The notes under the pieces are model-generated. The model worked only from the letters and a program-made list of their open reading frames with translations. It was not told the origin of the DNA and did no database searches. Made by a program: the position numbers and the translations under genes. Source: Athripsodes cinereus (lineage: Eukaryota; Arthropoda; Insecta; Trichoptera; Leptoceridae). From it: a stretch of DNA of 64,000 nucleotides. The stretch covers positions 29,514,951 through 29,578,950 of the forward strand of contig OX388311.1 of the NCBI GenBank assembly GCA_947579605.1, written 5' to 3'. The number at the start of each line of letters is the position of its first letter. Within the stretch, counting starts at the first letter, position 1. Of the stretch, positions 20,563 through 31,667 are shown piece by piece.

Positions 20563-21390
20563 AATTGTTCGAAACTGTGCATATTTGAGGAAAATAAAAC
20601 TATTAAAATTCATAAATGAAAAATAAATCCTACTGTTTAATCTTTTGGCAAATACACGTAATTTACATCGTGATTGTGCATCGGTGGATCCGTTAAACCT
20701 TGCAAATGTCTTTTTTTTTTCAAAAATGAGTTTTCAGACATTTTATACGTTACGAATCAGACACTGAGAAAAATTCATGCACCAAGACAGTTATTTTTTA
20801 TATACAGCAGGTTTGCACATAGGAGGTTTTATAAATTCCCTGACGTTATGTGCACTAGTATTGTATCGAAGTTTAGTATGACAGAGGCATTGGAAGTAAA
20901 ATTATTATACAGTTCATAATATTGAAACTAATAATGAGACCAGCCTTCCTGGGGATTATTGCTTTTGAAAACGAACTGCAAGTAATAATAATATTGTTAT
21001 TGTTGTTCTACTATAGTACACAGTATCCATTCTGATATCATTTTCCCTAGTCTATACACCCGGCGTTGTCAAAGTATAAAAAAATATACTTAAACTTTAT
21101 GCCAGGTACAAGAAATTAGGTAAACCAGGTACAAGATACAAGAAATTATACTATTTTACCTAATTTTCTATACCCTCTTTTCACACCCCCTCTTTCAGAC
21201 AAGCATATCTTCATTGTCATATTTTAATCATCCATTCGTTACACATGTTCAAACCCACTGGAAAATGGTAGATCGCTTCTATGACCCCAGGCATGTAGAT
21301 ATTTATGTATGTTTTAATGTAGGTACATTATTATTTTATTAACTATTATGCTTATTTTTTATTAAAAAAAAACTATAGTTATTTTTATTT
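20563..21390. other. Unassigned DNA
   Basis: A plus-strand frame at 20735-20915 follows a pyrimidine-rich tract and ttttcag but matches nothing known. A minus-strand 16-codon piece (20928-20975) has an acceptor and a stop. Neither is strong enough to call a gene. Confidence 0.35.
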
Positions 21391-21535
21391 ACTTATTTTA
21401 TTCTTCACTGTAGATTATTTACAATAGTACAAATTAAAACTTTTATCAAAGAAAATATCAGTTATACAACTAAATATACAGAGGGCGAGTTTATCGCTAA
21501 AATGCGATGTCTTCCAACTATAAAGGATTATAAAG
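21390..21535 (-). mobile_element. LINE-A 3' tail copy
   Basis: Minus strand: AGTTGGAAGACATCGCATTT, TAGCGATAAACTCGCCCTCT, then TACAGTGAAGAATAAAATAA. Closely matches the 3' UTR of the LINE at 4.8-6.1 kb; no coding part retained. Confidence 0.75.
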
Positions 21536-21814
21536 TATACAAAATTAAACATGAACAGACAAAAATTAAGCAATTATTTATTTTTGTTACTATTTGTTAC
21601 TAGGTATGTATGTATATTGTATTAAAACTCAGTGAAAGACTATAGAGAGAGAACAAATCCGGAAAGTTTGTATTTTGTTATTTGTGTGTGTTCCGGTTTC
21701 ATGACACTTGTCACAAGTTGTATGGGTACCTACATACTCATCCAACGGACATCCTGTTTGAAAAAGGTAAGTTGAAAATTATATGAAAAAATAAAAAAAA
21801 CTAAAAGCATCTTT

Positions 21815-21895
21815 TTATCTCTATCGGCATTTCTCTCAAGTGAGGTAACCAGTAGACTAACTGCATACAATGAACCTACAGATCATCCTCTTACT
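21815..21895 (-). mobile_element. Family C fragment, 3' end
   Basis: Minus strand: TGCAGTTAGTCTACTGGTTA, CCTCACTTGAGAGAAATGCC, GATAGAG. Truncated and worn. Confidence 0.5.
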
Positions 21896-22047
21896 GTAAT
21901 AACAATTGAAAAAAATAAAAATGGATGATGTATCAGCAAGGCTACACTTTATTAATTGTGTCGGTGCACACGTAGTAGAATTCCATAAAACCTGACAACG
22001 GGTAGTCGAGGTTTAGAGTTTACTTGTTTTTTTTTATTTTCTGTAAT

Positions 22048-22242
22048 ATTTATCAGTTCGTCGGTAGCCTGGAGGTAGAGTCTCGGCCTCGTGAACATGG
22101 GGTCCGTGGTTCGATACCAGGTGCCGGCAAACTCCCCTTTCACGACACAAGCTTTTAGTAGCTTACTGTGAAAGGTGTATAAGGTTGTATTTGGGTTTAT
22201 TACAAAAAAAAACCCAGATATATCTTTTTAAAAAAAAAAAAA
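22048..22242 (+). mobile_element. tRNA-derived SINE (family B), full length
   Basis: TTCGTCGGTAGCCTGGAGG (A box), CCGTGGTTCGATACCAGG (B box), CACGACACAAGCTTTTAG, AAGGTGTATAAGGTTGTATT, TGGGTTTATTACAAAAAAAA, CCCAGATATATC and a poly(A) run. The most complete family B copy in direct orientation. A pol III promoter layout with a LINE-type A tail. Confidence 0.85.
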
Positions 22243-22691
22243 TTATCATTTTTGGTGGGATGAGTCCATGTATATAATTTGAAATATTATTTATAAAATA
22301 GTATTTATAATTTGCTGTATATATATACAATTATTTGACCTTAATTTGCGATTTTTTTAACTAACTGACCATTTGTTTTTTGGTTTGACATTTAATATTT
22401 ATTTCATTTCAATTTTAAAATTATTTTTTTGAATTTAATTTCTTGACCAAATTTTTTTTTTAATTTTTTTTTTTAAATTGAGTCAACGTTGTTCTATTAT
22501 TTAATTGTACTCTTGTTTTGTGTCTTTTTTAAAAGAAAAATACTTTTTGTATGCATGTATTGTATGTATACTAGTTTTTTACATGTAAAAGGCTTCGGCC
22601 GTGAATATCTGAATAAATATAAAAAAAAAATTATGTTATTGCGAAACAAGTGTTTTAGAAAGAAACACTTGTCTCAATTACATAAGGCTAC
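22243..22691. other. AT-rich DNA with a Penelope-like end fragment
   Basis: At 22474-22490 ttaaattgagtcaacgttg matches the outer end of the palindrome at 16.44 kb. The open frame 22489-22803 runs into the next inverted repeat and is not considered real. Confidence 0.4.
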
Positions 22692-22859
22692 ACTTGACAC
22701 ATCTAAATACTATCTTAATCTAAACTTGATCTCATACGACGCGCGAAGGGACTATGGTCAAAAATACCTACCGCGAGATTGGTATGCACGTATTTTTGAT
22801 TAATAGTCACTTCCCGCGTCGTATGATTAAGATTAAGATCGTTTTTAAATCTTGTCAAG
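22692..22859. repeat. Large imperfect inverted repeat
   Basis: Arms of about 75 bases: left from cttgacacatctaaa to ggtcaaaaatac, right the complement from gtatttttgattaata to taaatcttgtcaag, around a 22-base centre (ctaccgcgagattggtatgcac). It includes catacgacgcg/cgcgtcgtatg. It is probably a foldback MITE; the target site is unresolved. Confidence 0.6.
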
Positions 22860-23169
22860 AGTAATCCTACAGTGCTGAATTAAGGACAATGAATCTTTAA
22901 TTTAATTTTTATTTTAGTTATTCAATCAACAGAATACTACAGACAATACGACAATACTCTGAGCAGCGTGCCTTCCTAACAAGCAAATATGCAATGCATT
23001 ACCTAAACTAAATGAATTATCATAAAAATTGTATGATATAGTAGTGTATGTAGATCATTTAAAGATTATTTATAAAATTCTATACTACTATAGTCTATTA
23101 TTTTTGAGATTATTTATTTATTTTAGGGCTTGCGTTGCATATTTGCTTGTTAAAAAGGCAGGCGGTTAA

Positions 23170-23828
23170 GGGGCCCCTTTAGCAAAAACGATAAAACATT
23201 CAATTTTCAACAAGTTTGGTACACAAACTCTCAAAACTTGTTGACCCTACGAACATTTTGATTTGATAAAATATGAAAACAAATATTAATTACCAATATC
23301 AAACTTTAACATAAAAAAAAATCGATTTTAGCTTCATAGTACCTATTCGTTTATAAAAAAGCATATTTCTAAAAATCGAATTCGAGGGTGTGTTTGGTAC
23401 ATAAATGCATGAGAATCCTACAAATTTTCATATATTTATTTTAATATTGAGAATATTTAGATAGTTATTACAATTATAGAATAAAAAAAAAATCTATTTT
23501 TTTTGTTTTTTTCATGGATATTGACCGACTTAAAAAATATTTTTTTTTAATAAAATTTCTCATTTTTTGAAACCAAAAATCACCATATGAACTCAATTTT
23601 TGGTATACTAAAAAAAGTTTGCTAAAATCTATAGTATTTACATATATGCTTGATAGGATGAATAAAAAATATATATATTTTACAAATAATTTGTATTTTG
23701 ATATAACAAAGAGTACCTAAATAAATCTCGTCAGTCTGCGATTTATTTATTTTTTAGTAAAAAACTAATATTGGTAATAAATATTTGTTGAAAATAGAAA
23801 ATTTTACCGTTTTTGCTAAACGGGACCC
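23170..23828. mobile_element. TTAA-flanked inverted-repeat element (piggyBac-like MITE), copy 1
   Basis: Bounded by TTAA on both sides (23166-23169, 23829-23832). Left end ggggcccctttagcaaaaac, right end complement gggtcccgtttagcaaaaac. Inner words ccaatatcaaac and aatattggtaat are also inverted. TTAA specificity is the hallmark of piggyBac-group transposases, but the termini are not textbook piggyBac, and there is no transposase frame. A second copy starts at 63420. Confidence 0.7.
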
Positions 23829-25700
23829 TTAATATCTAGCACAATTAAATTAATATCATACTATGACAAGGAGTACACAATGCAACGTTCTATTTATTAT
23901 AAGTGTCAAAGTATTAAGTTAAATTGGTACAAGGAATTGATCCTCAAAACTTATGTCAGAACTCTAAAGCATCATAATGAAGCAGCACGCGTAAATATTT
24001 GAATTATTTTTGAAAAAAAATATTCATTACAAATATTTAAATATTACTACAATTGAAAAGTATAGAAATTGGTTGTGTTTTGTTAAAAATATGGCCATAG
24101 AAATGGGAACAAAAAATAATCAAGCACTTACAAGTACAATAATTTAACTTTCTATACAATAAAACTTCCATTTTAATACGTATTTAAAGAAACAAGAGAT
24201 TCAAATTCACTCATATAACATCGATGGTAACGATAATGCCATCATCGATGTACATTACACATCAATGCTTGTTTTCAATTTCAATTGAATTATTTGCAAA
24301 GAAAATAAGTATTAAGGATGACAAAATAGAAACAACATCATTTTTTATTTATTTATTAAATATTGAGAGTGTTTAATTAACTGTGATATCAAAAAAAGGT
24401 TCAATTGTTGATAACTTCATTGAAAAATCATCAGACGTAAAGAGTACATAATAATAAAATTGTTATCTTTCTTATATTTATTATTTTTGGTTTAATTTAG
24501 TAAGTTTATTCTAATGAAATTATTTCTTTTAAACAAAACTTTCTTTTAATCAATTTATTTACAAATCTATTTTAAAGTGAATAGTTCAACTCAGTAACAT
24601 GACGGATAGCACAAGATGAGCGGATTTATTGTTAATGTAAAAATATTGAAGTGTTATTTTTCTCTTATAAATAAAAAATATCTCATCATTGTGATGAAAA
24701 TGTACTTATCTGCATATTGAAAAGAGTGATTCAATACACTGAAAATGAATAAGTCTATCTTTTGTTTTCAATTTCATAAATATTGTTTTTATATATGTAC
24801 ACATTATAAGTATGTATGTTTGAAAGTTATATTTATAATCAAAATAATGAATTAATTGTGTAAGTTATATATAGAATTAAAATTTTGAATTGTTTACTTT
24901 CATTTATATTCCCTTTATACCAGTAAACTTTACTTACTGCTTGGAGATAGAAGATATAAATAGTATTGATTATTTTTAAATTTAAGATAATTACATATAA
25001 TAATTATAGTTAGTTTTATTCATATTATTTATTGAATAAAATTGAAATTGAAATTGAATATATTTATTACAAAAGCTTACACACTTCAACAATATCAAGT
25101 ATTTATATTTAAGTGAAATATGTGGGTTAAACATATTTTTTTCCAAAACAATGTTATATATAAAGGTTTTATCAATTACATCGACAGTAATATTATAATA
25201 ATGTATTTTATACACCAAAAAAGTAAAATCGATGATTTATCGAATCGTTTACATCTCTAAAATATTATGTAAGTACCATACAAGTAAAATGGAAGTATCG
25301 GATATCGGTTTCTAATAAAACTGAAAACGTTTAAGAGAAGTAGGCGTATTATAAATCCAACCAATTCCATTGTATTACCAGAACAATGTGAGAGAGTAAG
25401 AACTAAGTTCCTTTTCATTACAAACTTGGAAAATTAAAGATATTTCCATGCAATGATTTTTTTTCGGATACCTACATATCATAAATAATTTCTCATACTT
25501 CATGGTAAGAAAAACCCCAGGTTGTACTCATATCTATAGAATCAAAGCTGTCAAAAAGGGCGTTATATAAAAGAAATTAAAACGACACAAAATATATAGT
25601 AATTCCACTGGTGACTTTCTAAATTAGTGAACAGGGTTGTGAAAGCTTTTGCTCTCATCGTTAGGCAAATGTAAAGAGAAGCTTTATTATACAGATAGGC
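23829..25700. other. Very AT-rich DNA, nothing recognised
   Basis: About 1.9 kb without an open frame of note, splice pair, or known repeat. A short palindrome acatcgatg...catcgatgt lies at 24220-24253, and a purine run (attgaaattgaaattgaat) near 25040. Confidence 0.5.
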
Positions 25701-26918
25701 ATGTCACAAAAAACCAAAAAAATACATAAGCTTTCCCACGAGAGATATGCAAGAGCATGGTCAACCATGTATTGTATACATATATTGGAATCGTTTGATG
25801 AAAAACATGACATTTATGGTATTTTCTGTGACCTATCAAAGGCTTTTGATTGCGTTGACCATGAAATCCTTATCTGTAAGTTAGAATTTTATGGAATCAA
25901 GAACACTGAAAAGGCCTTTTTTGCATCGTATCTAAAAGAAAGAAAACAACTGACAGAACTAGATAATGTTAAATCTTCTTTCGGAAATATCAACTATGAT
26001 GTCCCTCAGGGATCTATTCTTGGTCCATTGTTGTTTCTAATATATATTAATGATTTGCCCCTTTCCTTGATTCATGATGAGAAAATTATAATGTTTGCCG
26101 ACGATACGTCGTTATTGATAAAGAGCACTAAAGGCGGAGAACATACACAGGCGAAAACTCTACATGCTTTAAATAAAATGGAGGGCTGGTTTTGTGATAA
26201 CAATCTTGTACTGAATAAGACGAAAACTAATGCGATTCGCTTTTCTCTGAAACGGCTTATGCAAGATGATCCAGTGAATACCATGTTAAATAAAAAAGAA
26301 GTAGTTATTAAGGATGCATGTAAATTCCTAGGCGTTACTATTGACAAAACATTACAATGGAGCTCACACATTGAAAATATTGCTCCAAAACTTTGTTCGG
26401 CAATCTACGCGATTAAAAAGATAAGAGAGACCTGTGGAGTAGAAGCTGCAAAATTGGTGTATTTTGCATACTTTCATAGTATCATGTCATATGGTATATT
26501 GTTTTGGGGTAACGCCCCTGACTCAAAAAGAATATTCGTTCTGCAAAAGCGAGCAATGAGAACTCTTCTTTGCATGAATTATAGGGAATCCTGCAGAACT
26601 GTATTCAGAGAGCAAGGAATCCTAACCATGGTATCACTTTTTATTTATGAGTGTATATGTTATGCGCAGAAACACCTGGATAATACACCACTAAATGAAG
26701 ATTTCCATAGTTATAATACCAGGTTGAAACACAAAATTAGACCAATTGAACACAGGCTCTCTAAAGTAGATCGAAGCTTTTTGTGTCTTAGTGTCAGACT
26801 GTATAACAAACTCCCAGACACAATAAAATGTGATGATGTATTGGTCTTCCGGAGAGAGGTGAAATCGTATCTAGTTAATAAATCATTTTACACGATTGAC
26901 GAAATGTTAAATGGATAA
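25701..26918 (+). pseudogene. LINE reverse transcriptase, 5'-truncated but open
   Basis: The longest open frame in the window (405 codons). Residues 41-53 carry RT motif A (IFCDLSKAFDCVD), 101-120 motif B (VPQGSILGPLLFLIYINDLP) and 132-135 the FADD of motif C; the thumb follows, and the C-terminal RLYNKLPDTIK and FRREVKSYLVNKSFY blocks are typical of jockey/CR1-group LINEs. The apparent ATG lies inside RT domain sequence, so it is only the first Met after truncation: fingers, endonuclease and ORF1 are missing. No stop or frameshift disrupts the remaining part, so this is among the youngest LINE insertions here. The 3' UTR runs to an A-rich tail near 27240. Confidence 0.85.
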
Positions 26919-27246
26919 AAATGTTTATGTTTTATGCCTTGTACCTTTTTTATAATTTTAATATTTCTATGTTTGACGCTGTAGATCCAAACCCTTTACA
27001 TTTGCGACTACATATTGTATTTTACTTATTTAATTATTTTTCTCACTTGACGAAATCCTAATGGTTGGATATATTTTATGTTTTGTGTGATCGTTGCTTA
27101 ATTTTGATTGACTTGTTTTTTGATATAATGTTTGTAATATTCATTGGTTATTATTTTCTACATTTGACGAGTCTAAGTGTCCGCAATATAAGGACCTATA
27201 GACAATATGAAAAAAAACAAAAAAAAAAACATGTAATAAATTTGTG
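26919..27246 (+). mobile_element. 3' UTR and A-rich tail of the preceding LINE
   Basis: Noncoding sequence after the TAA/TAG-rich end, containing two related segments (acatttgcgactacatat and acatttgacgagtctaag) and ending in aaaaaaaacaaaaaaaaaac then atgtaataaa. The 60-codon frame at 27065 is not supported. Confidence 0.55.
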
Positions 27247-27367
27247 AGCCGCTGTGGGTGGTCTTAAATAAAAACATCTCTAGCATTTGCCTTTGTTTCA
27301 TAACGGGTAAACCACAGAAAACCCTTGTCAGAAATGTGCATTTTTATTGAGATTGTTTGCTCTAGAT

Positions 27368-27640
27368 CAGAGGTTCCCAGACTAATATTCTTATAGACCA
27401 CTTTCAAATTTTGCTGGTTCCGGTAGACCTCTTGCCGCTACATTTTTAGCATATTCCTAAAACTCGACAAAATTGTGAAGATTATATCGAAACCAGATAA
27501 ATTTTCGTGGCCCTCCGCTTGCGATTTGTTGAACCCCCATTATTTTGTCACACCATCGTACACCTCCGAAGAATCTCCCGTGGTCCCTGGGGGGCATCAA
27601 TGCTCTGCGTTGACCTAATTTAATTGGCCCGGAGAGGACA
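27368..27640. mobile_element. hAT-like MITE remnant
   Basis: Begins cagaggttcccagactaata, the CAGNGGTTCCCAnAC pattern of many hAT termini, and ends with ggggggcatcaatgctctg, which offers only a weak complement (cagagc). No 8-bp duplication could be found, so the right boundary is uncertain. No transposase frame. Confidence 0.4.
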
Positions 27641-27654
27641 ATTTTTTCGTGCAT

Positions 27655-27740
27655 TATATAGGTAGGTACAGTTCGCTGATTACTCCACTTATGAGATATG
27701 CCGTGATGGTGTAGTAGTAGTAGTAGTAGAATACAATATT
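27655..27740 (+). mobile_element. Family C SINE-like element, 3' end with GTA tail
   Basis: ACAGTTCGCTGATTACTCCA, CTTATGAGATATGCCGTGAT, GGTGTAGTAGTAGTAGTAGT. A clear six-unit GTA/TAG tail on a 5'-truncated copy. Confidence 0.7.
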
Positions 27741-28148
27741 GTCCAATATTTTTTTAATATACTGGTATATCTTATTCGCCCCGCATACAAATTTATGTAA
27801 AACATATCGGTTGAGCTATTATAGATAGTGAACAAACCCATGTTTCAATAATATTATTATTCTATACATACCTACTAATATATGACCTCCAAGAGTGCGG
27901 TTTAATATTTTCATTAGAGTATTTACTATCCATACAAAAGTTAATGTTTTCACCATAATTAATTCATCATAATAATAATATAATACATGATTCTGCAATT
28001 TATCAGCGATATTTCATGGAATTAACCCTTTAAGGTCCAGGGGATGTATACTTCCAAAGATATAATTTTATTTCCGAGGAATCCAATTATTAGTATTATT
28101 TATTTGAGGTACAATTCATCATTACTTATATATCTCGAAATATTGAAA
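27741..28148. other. AT-rich DNA, nothing recognised
   Basis: No frame, inverted repeat or repeat-family match. Confidence 0.5.
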
Positions 28149-28150
28149 TA

Positions 28151-28659
28151 TTAGGTCGGGGAAAAAGTCTTTTCACATATAGTATGTATAAACTTGGAAT
28201 AAAATATCTTTGGCTGTACTATTTGTATCTGACTGGTTTTCATGACATTAAAAAGGAACCATTTCAAAAAAAGAATCAAATTAGGAACATTTTGTTTCCC
28301 GCTTTTTTCCATTTGTTTTTCTTTCTGTCAAAATAAGCGAATCAAATGAAGAAATAAGGAAAAAATGCAACTGACCTGACCTTGCACCTTTGGATTTCCA
28401 TCTGTTTCGGTCTCTTCAGAATTCTTTAGGCAGTGTCAGGTTAACATCAAGAGAGGACTGCCAAAACTACTTGTTACGTTTTTTTTATCAGAAGTCCCAA
28501 AATTTCTACAGCAACGGGATCATGTCTCTACCTACAAGATGGCAGGAAGTTTACGAACAAAATGGCACATTATATACTGTTACTAAATGTAAATTAACTT
28601 TAAAAAAAAATGTGTTGATATTTCATATAAAATGCGAAGAAACTTTTTCCCCGACCTAT
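28151..28659 (+). pseudogene. Internally deleted mariner transposon
   Basis: Terminal repeats ttaggtcggggaaaaagtct and (complement) ataggtcggggaaaaagttt are flanked by TA on both sides (28149-28150, 28660-28661). Inside, one frame from about 28370 reads PDLAPLDFHLFRSLQN, the segment with the third catalytic aspartate of mariner transposases, then TSREDCQNYLLRFF, and NGIMSLPTRWQEVYEQNGT to the C terminus. The N-terminal DNA-binding domain and the first two catalytic aspartates are deleted, leaving 509 bp of an element usually near 1.3 kb. The open frame 28390-28758 runs beyond the right terminus. Dead, though its ends might be movable by a related transposase. Confidence 0.85.
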
Positions 28660-28978
28660 TATTTAGTTGAAAATGTAGATGAAATCAGATTTTTTTATGT
28701 TATTGCTGTTTTTCCCTTTTTATGTTGTTTTATTTTTATCTTTCCATTTTTGCATTAAATAACACATAAATATTATTCAACTGAGAGTAATTAACATTTT
28801 AACTAACTGTAGATTTCACTATATTGTCGATGAAACTATTGTTCATTGAGTCTTTTTACTGACCAAGAAAAAAATATTTGACACATATAATCTCAAACTT
28901 AAACATTTTAAATTATGTTGTGTAATTAAAATAAAATATCATCATTCAAAATGAAATACAAAACAAATGGTTTTCTAG

Positions 28979-29104
28979 AACATTTGCCTTTGCGATAAAC
29001 TCGCCCTCTGTATATTGATTGTATATAATTTGAATGTATACCTTTTATGTAATTGTTTTTTATCAATGTACAGTAAAGAATGAATAAATAAATAAATAAA
29101 TAAA
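28979..29104 (+). mobile_element. LINE-A 3' tail copy
   Basis: tttgcctttgcgataaactc, gccctctgtatattgattg, tatcaatgtacagtaaagaa, then (AAAT)n. Noncoding 5'-truncated copy of the LINE at 4.8-6.1 kb. Confidence 0.8.
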
Positions 29105-29162
29105 CATTGATTTTGATTGAGAGAGATTGTTAGACGAAAGATCAATAAATTACAATATAGTA

Positions 29163-29421
29163 CACTGAGAAAAATACTCAAAACGAATCATTGGTACGGT
29201 ACTATCAGATTAGGACCAGAGATCGTACAAACGATTTATTGGTATAAATCTATAATATTAACTCTTCGCAAACAAATCATTGGTAAATTTACCAACAACT
29301 TGTTTGCGAAGAGTTAATATTATAGATTCGTACTAATGAATCGTTTGTACGATCTCTGGTCCTAATCTGATAGTACGTACCAATGGTTCGTTGTGAAATT
29401 TCGTTAATATTTTTCTCAGTG
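29163..29421. mobile_element. Foldback MITE with arms over almost its whole length
   Basis: TA on each side (29161-29162, 29422-29423). Termini cactgagaaaaat and its complement. Inner arms include tatcagattaggaccagaga, tcgtacaaacgattta and aatattaactcttcgcaaac, mirrored in the right half around a centre of about 20 bases. The RNA or single strand would form one long hairpin. TA duplication suggests a Tc1/mariner-group transposase moved it. Confidence 0.8.
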
Positions 29422-29423
29422 TA

Positions 29424-30074
29424 GAATAAATAGTTTTAAATTTAATTATGGAATTGTACCACCTAAAAACCGACACAGTGAACATGATATTTTAGGCAAC
29501 TTTATACTATTTTCTAAGTTATCAGAAACTTCTAGAAATTTTATGGTTTTAACAAGGTTAAAAGCAGTGACTTACAGAATCATTATTGAATTATATTTTG
29601 TAAATAATTGTTGAAGACTCATCTCAACAACCTATGTATCAGAAAAAATGTCCATAGTCACTTTGACAATATCACAACACAACCTATCTCATGTTAAATA
29701 TTTAATATTTCATGTATTAAAAGGAAGGTACTTTTATTATGTATAACATTTTATTATATTATTATAGATAATAATAACGTCAAAATTTTCAAAATAATAC
29801 CTAATATGTGAAAGGTTTTATACTTCAGCTAAGAAGTGCCTTTTACACATATCACCCTATGCTGTCCTTTCATATAAACAGTTTTCCTATACAATATTAA
29901 AGTTCTCCGTTAGTTAGTTTGTTCGTTACATTCTTCTGCTTCTCATGCTTTATACCCATCATACTCATATCTAAAAGCCCCGCATCCATGAGATAGCATC
30001 GTCCGACCCTAAACTAAGTGATTGCAACCCGCCATCGTATGAGTATTGAATAAGTATAGTATAAGACTTAATAC
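29424..30074. other. AT-rich DNA, nothing recognised
   Basis: No long frame or family match found. Confidence 0.5.
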
Positions 30075-30178
30075 ACCTTTCGAAATATGCTAAAAGCTTG
30101 TTTGGAACCTGAGATCGAACTGCGCACCTCTTTGCACGAGACTGAAACTCTTCCACCAGGCTACCAACAAACTCATAT
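30075..30178 (-). mobile_element. Worn tRNA-type SINE (family B-like)
   Basis: Minus strand: GAGTTTGTTGGTAGCCTGGT (A-box region) and GCGCAGTTCGATCTCAGGT (B-box region), followed by AAGCTT and a diverged body. The overlapping ORFs at 29971-30428 arise from this repeat. Confidence 0.5.
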
Positions 30179-30510
30179 AAAACAACTTTTTCGACAGGAG
30201 CGTATAAGGAATGCCTTTGCATTATGGGAGGGGTACCCACCACTTATCCCTGGATGTTTCCAAAACATCAGTTCTCATGTCATCCAGTCAATTTATAGCG
30301 AAAGCTTTCTTTTTTATTCAAAGAGTAAGCTCGAGATTGTCCTTATGAGACTCCTTCTGCAAAACCCACTCGAGAATGGAAATAGTCCCTTGATGTACCC
30401 TTGGTGGAAAATCTTACACCGAGGATGACAAATACATTTATACAACATAATACATAGTTTTAGAAACTTATGCCTAGAAATCGAGACCTTTACAGTAGTG
30501 ATCGCTAACA

Positions 30511-31128
30511 TTGGAGAAATCTGATAATACACGAGAAGATGATTTAGTTTTTTTAATTTCGATGATAAACCAGGCAAGGATAAACCAGGCAAGGATAAAC
30601 CAGGCAAGGATAAACCAGGCAAGGATTGCCTTTAACAAAAAATCGAAGATATTGGAATCCCCAAATATTGACTTAAGCGTAAGGAAGAACCTTACTAAAG
30701 CCTTTGTATGGAGCATTCTGCTTTATGGTTGTGAGACATGGACCATCAGCAAGAGTGAAAGCGGACGGTTGGCGGCCTTTGAAATGTGGTGCTACAGACG
30801 CATGCTTAAGATCCATTGGTCGGAGCACGTCGAAAATGAAGAAGTATTAACCAGGGTAGGCGAAAAAAGGCAACTCCTTAAGAGAATCAGCCAACAACGA
30901 GCTAACTGGATTGGCCACAACATCAGGCACCCAGGACTACTCATAGCCATCGCGGAGGGTAAGACTGACGGGACAAATGGCAGAGGCCGACCAAGAGACG
31001 CATATATGGACCAACTGAAGAGTGATATGAACTGTGGCTCGTACGTGGAGCTGATAAGACTGGCGGAGAATAGAGACGAATGGAGAAGAAAAACCAAACT
31101 CGTTGCAGACCAATCCAATGGATTGTAA
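30511..31128 (+). pseudogene. LINE C-terminal ORF with a 15-bp tandem expansion
   Basis: One open frame (205 codons) of a non-LTR retrotransposon, after the RT core. It contains KNLTKAFVWSILLYGCETWT, RLAAFEMWCYRRMLKIHW, RANWIGHNIRHPGLL and NGRGRPRDAYMDQL, a pattern known from RTE/L2-like LINE tails. Near the N terminus, INQAR is repeated four times (four tandem 15-bp units, 30564-30623), an expansion that kept the frame. No catalytic motif is present, so the fragment is 5'-truncated; upstream sequence is not RT. The ORF ends close to the palindrome at 31145. Confidence 0.8.
30564..30623 (+). repeat. 15-bp x4 perfect tandem repeat
   Basis: Four units of gataaaccaggcaag in phase with the LINE frame; the flanking copy ends in gattgcc. 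Perfect identity indicates a recent expansion. Confidence 0.95.
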
Positions 31129-31144
31129 CTCATTATATAATTTC

Positions 31145-31417
31145 GATGATAAATATTTAAATAAAAAACACTGTTTACTTTCATTTAAAATTGTTATAAT
31201 ATTAAAAGCTTTTCGGACATTCGTCCATCTTCAGTAATAATTACTTATAACTATAAGTAATTATTACTGAAGTATAAGTAATTATAATATGTTATAAGTA
31301 ATTATAATATTTTATAAGTAATTATTACTGAAGATGGACGTATGTCCGAAAAGCTTTTAATATTATAACAATTTTAAATGAAAGTAAACAGTGTTTTTTA
31401 TTTAAATATTTATTATC
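31145..31417. mobile_element. Penelope-like palindrome with hammerhead-like core
   Basis: Arms of more than 100 bases: left from gatgataaatatttaaata through tttcggacattcgtccatct, right through agatggacgtatgtccgaaa to taaatatttattatc. The centre holds repeats of tataagtaattat. The right arm reads CTGAAGATGGAC, GTAT, GTCCGAAAAGC: a CTGANGA-stem-GAAA arrangement one base from the hammerhead core. It sits just after the stop of the preceding LINE ORF. Confidence 0.6.
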
Positions 31418-31667
31418 TAAATTAAAATGAACTTTCATAGTGTTTCCTCTTCGAAAATCGAAAAGTTATTAGTTTATTTGTTTGTGAGCACGTGTTCTCA
31501 AAAGGCGCAAAACACTACTAGCTACTCTTCTTACGTCGGCAAGATTTCTGATAATATGATGGATTGGACGTACCAACGTTTTTAAGGATACACTGTTTCT
31601 ATTACAATCTATGTACAGTATTTATTCGAAAATGTTTTTCAGACGATAATGAAGGAAGTATCTATAT

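Noticed and set aside
20735..20915. Plus-strand open stretch after ttttcag
   Set aside because: No recognisable protein family, very AT-rich codons, and the donor context (gaa|gtaaaa) is weak; chance cannot be excluded.
20928..20975. Minus-strand 16-codon terminal-exon-like piece (FVFKSNNPQEGWSHY, stop)
   Set aside because: Acceptor is good but the piece is too short and has no partner exon.
21952..22143. Minus-strand 63-codon ORF
   Set aside because: Antisense of a family B SINE; the same peptide appears at 54.3 kb from another copy.
27457..27654. Minus-strand 65-codon ORF
   Set aside because: Falls inside the hAT-like remnant; no transposase motif.
30314..30716. Minus-strand ORFs with repeated PGLSL or AWFIL peptides
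   Set aside because: Antisense of the 15-bp tandem repeat in the LINE ORF.
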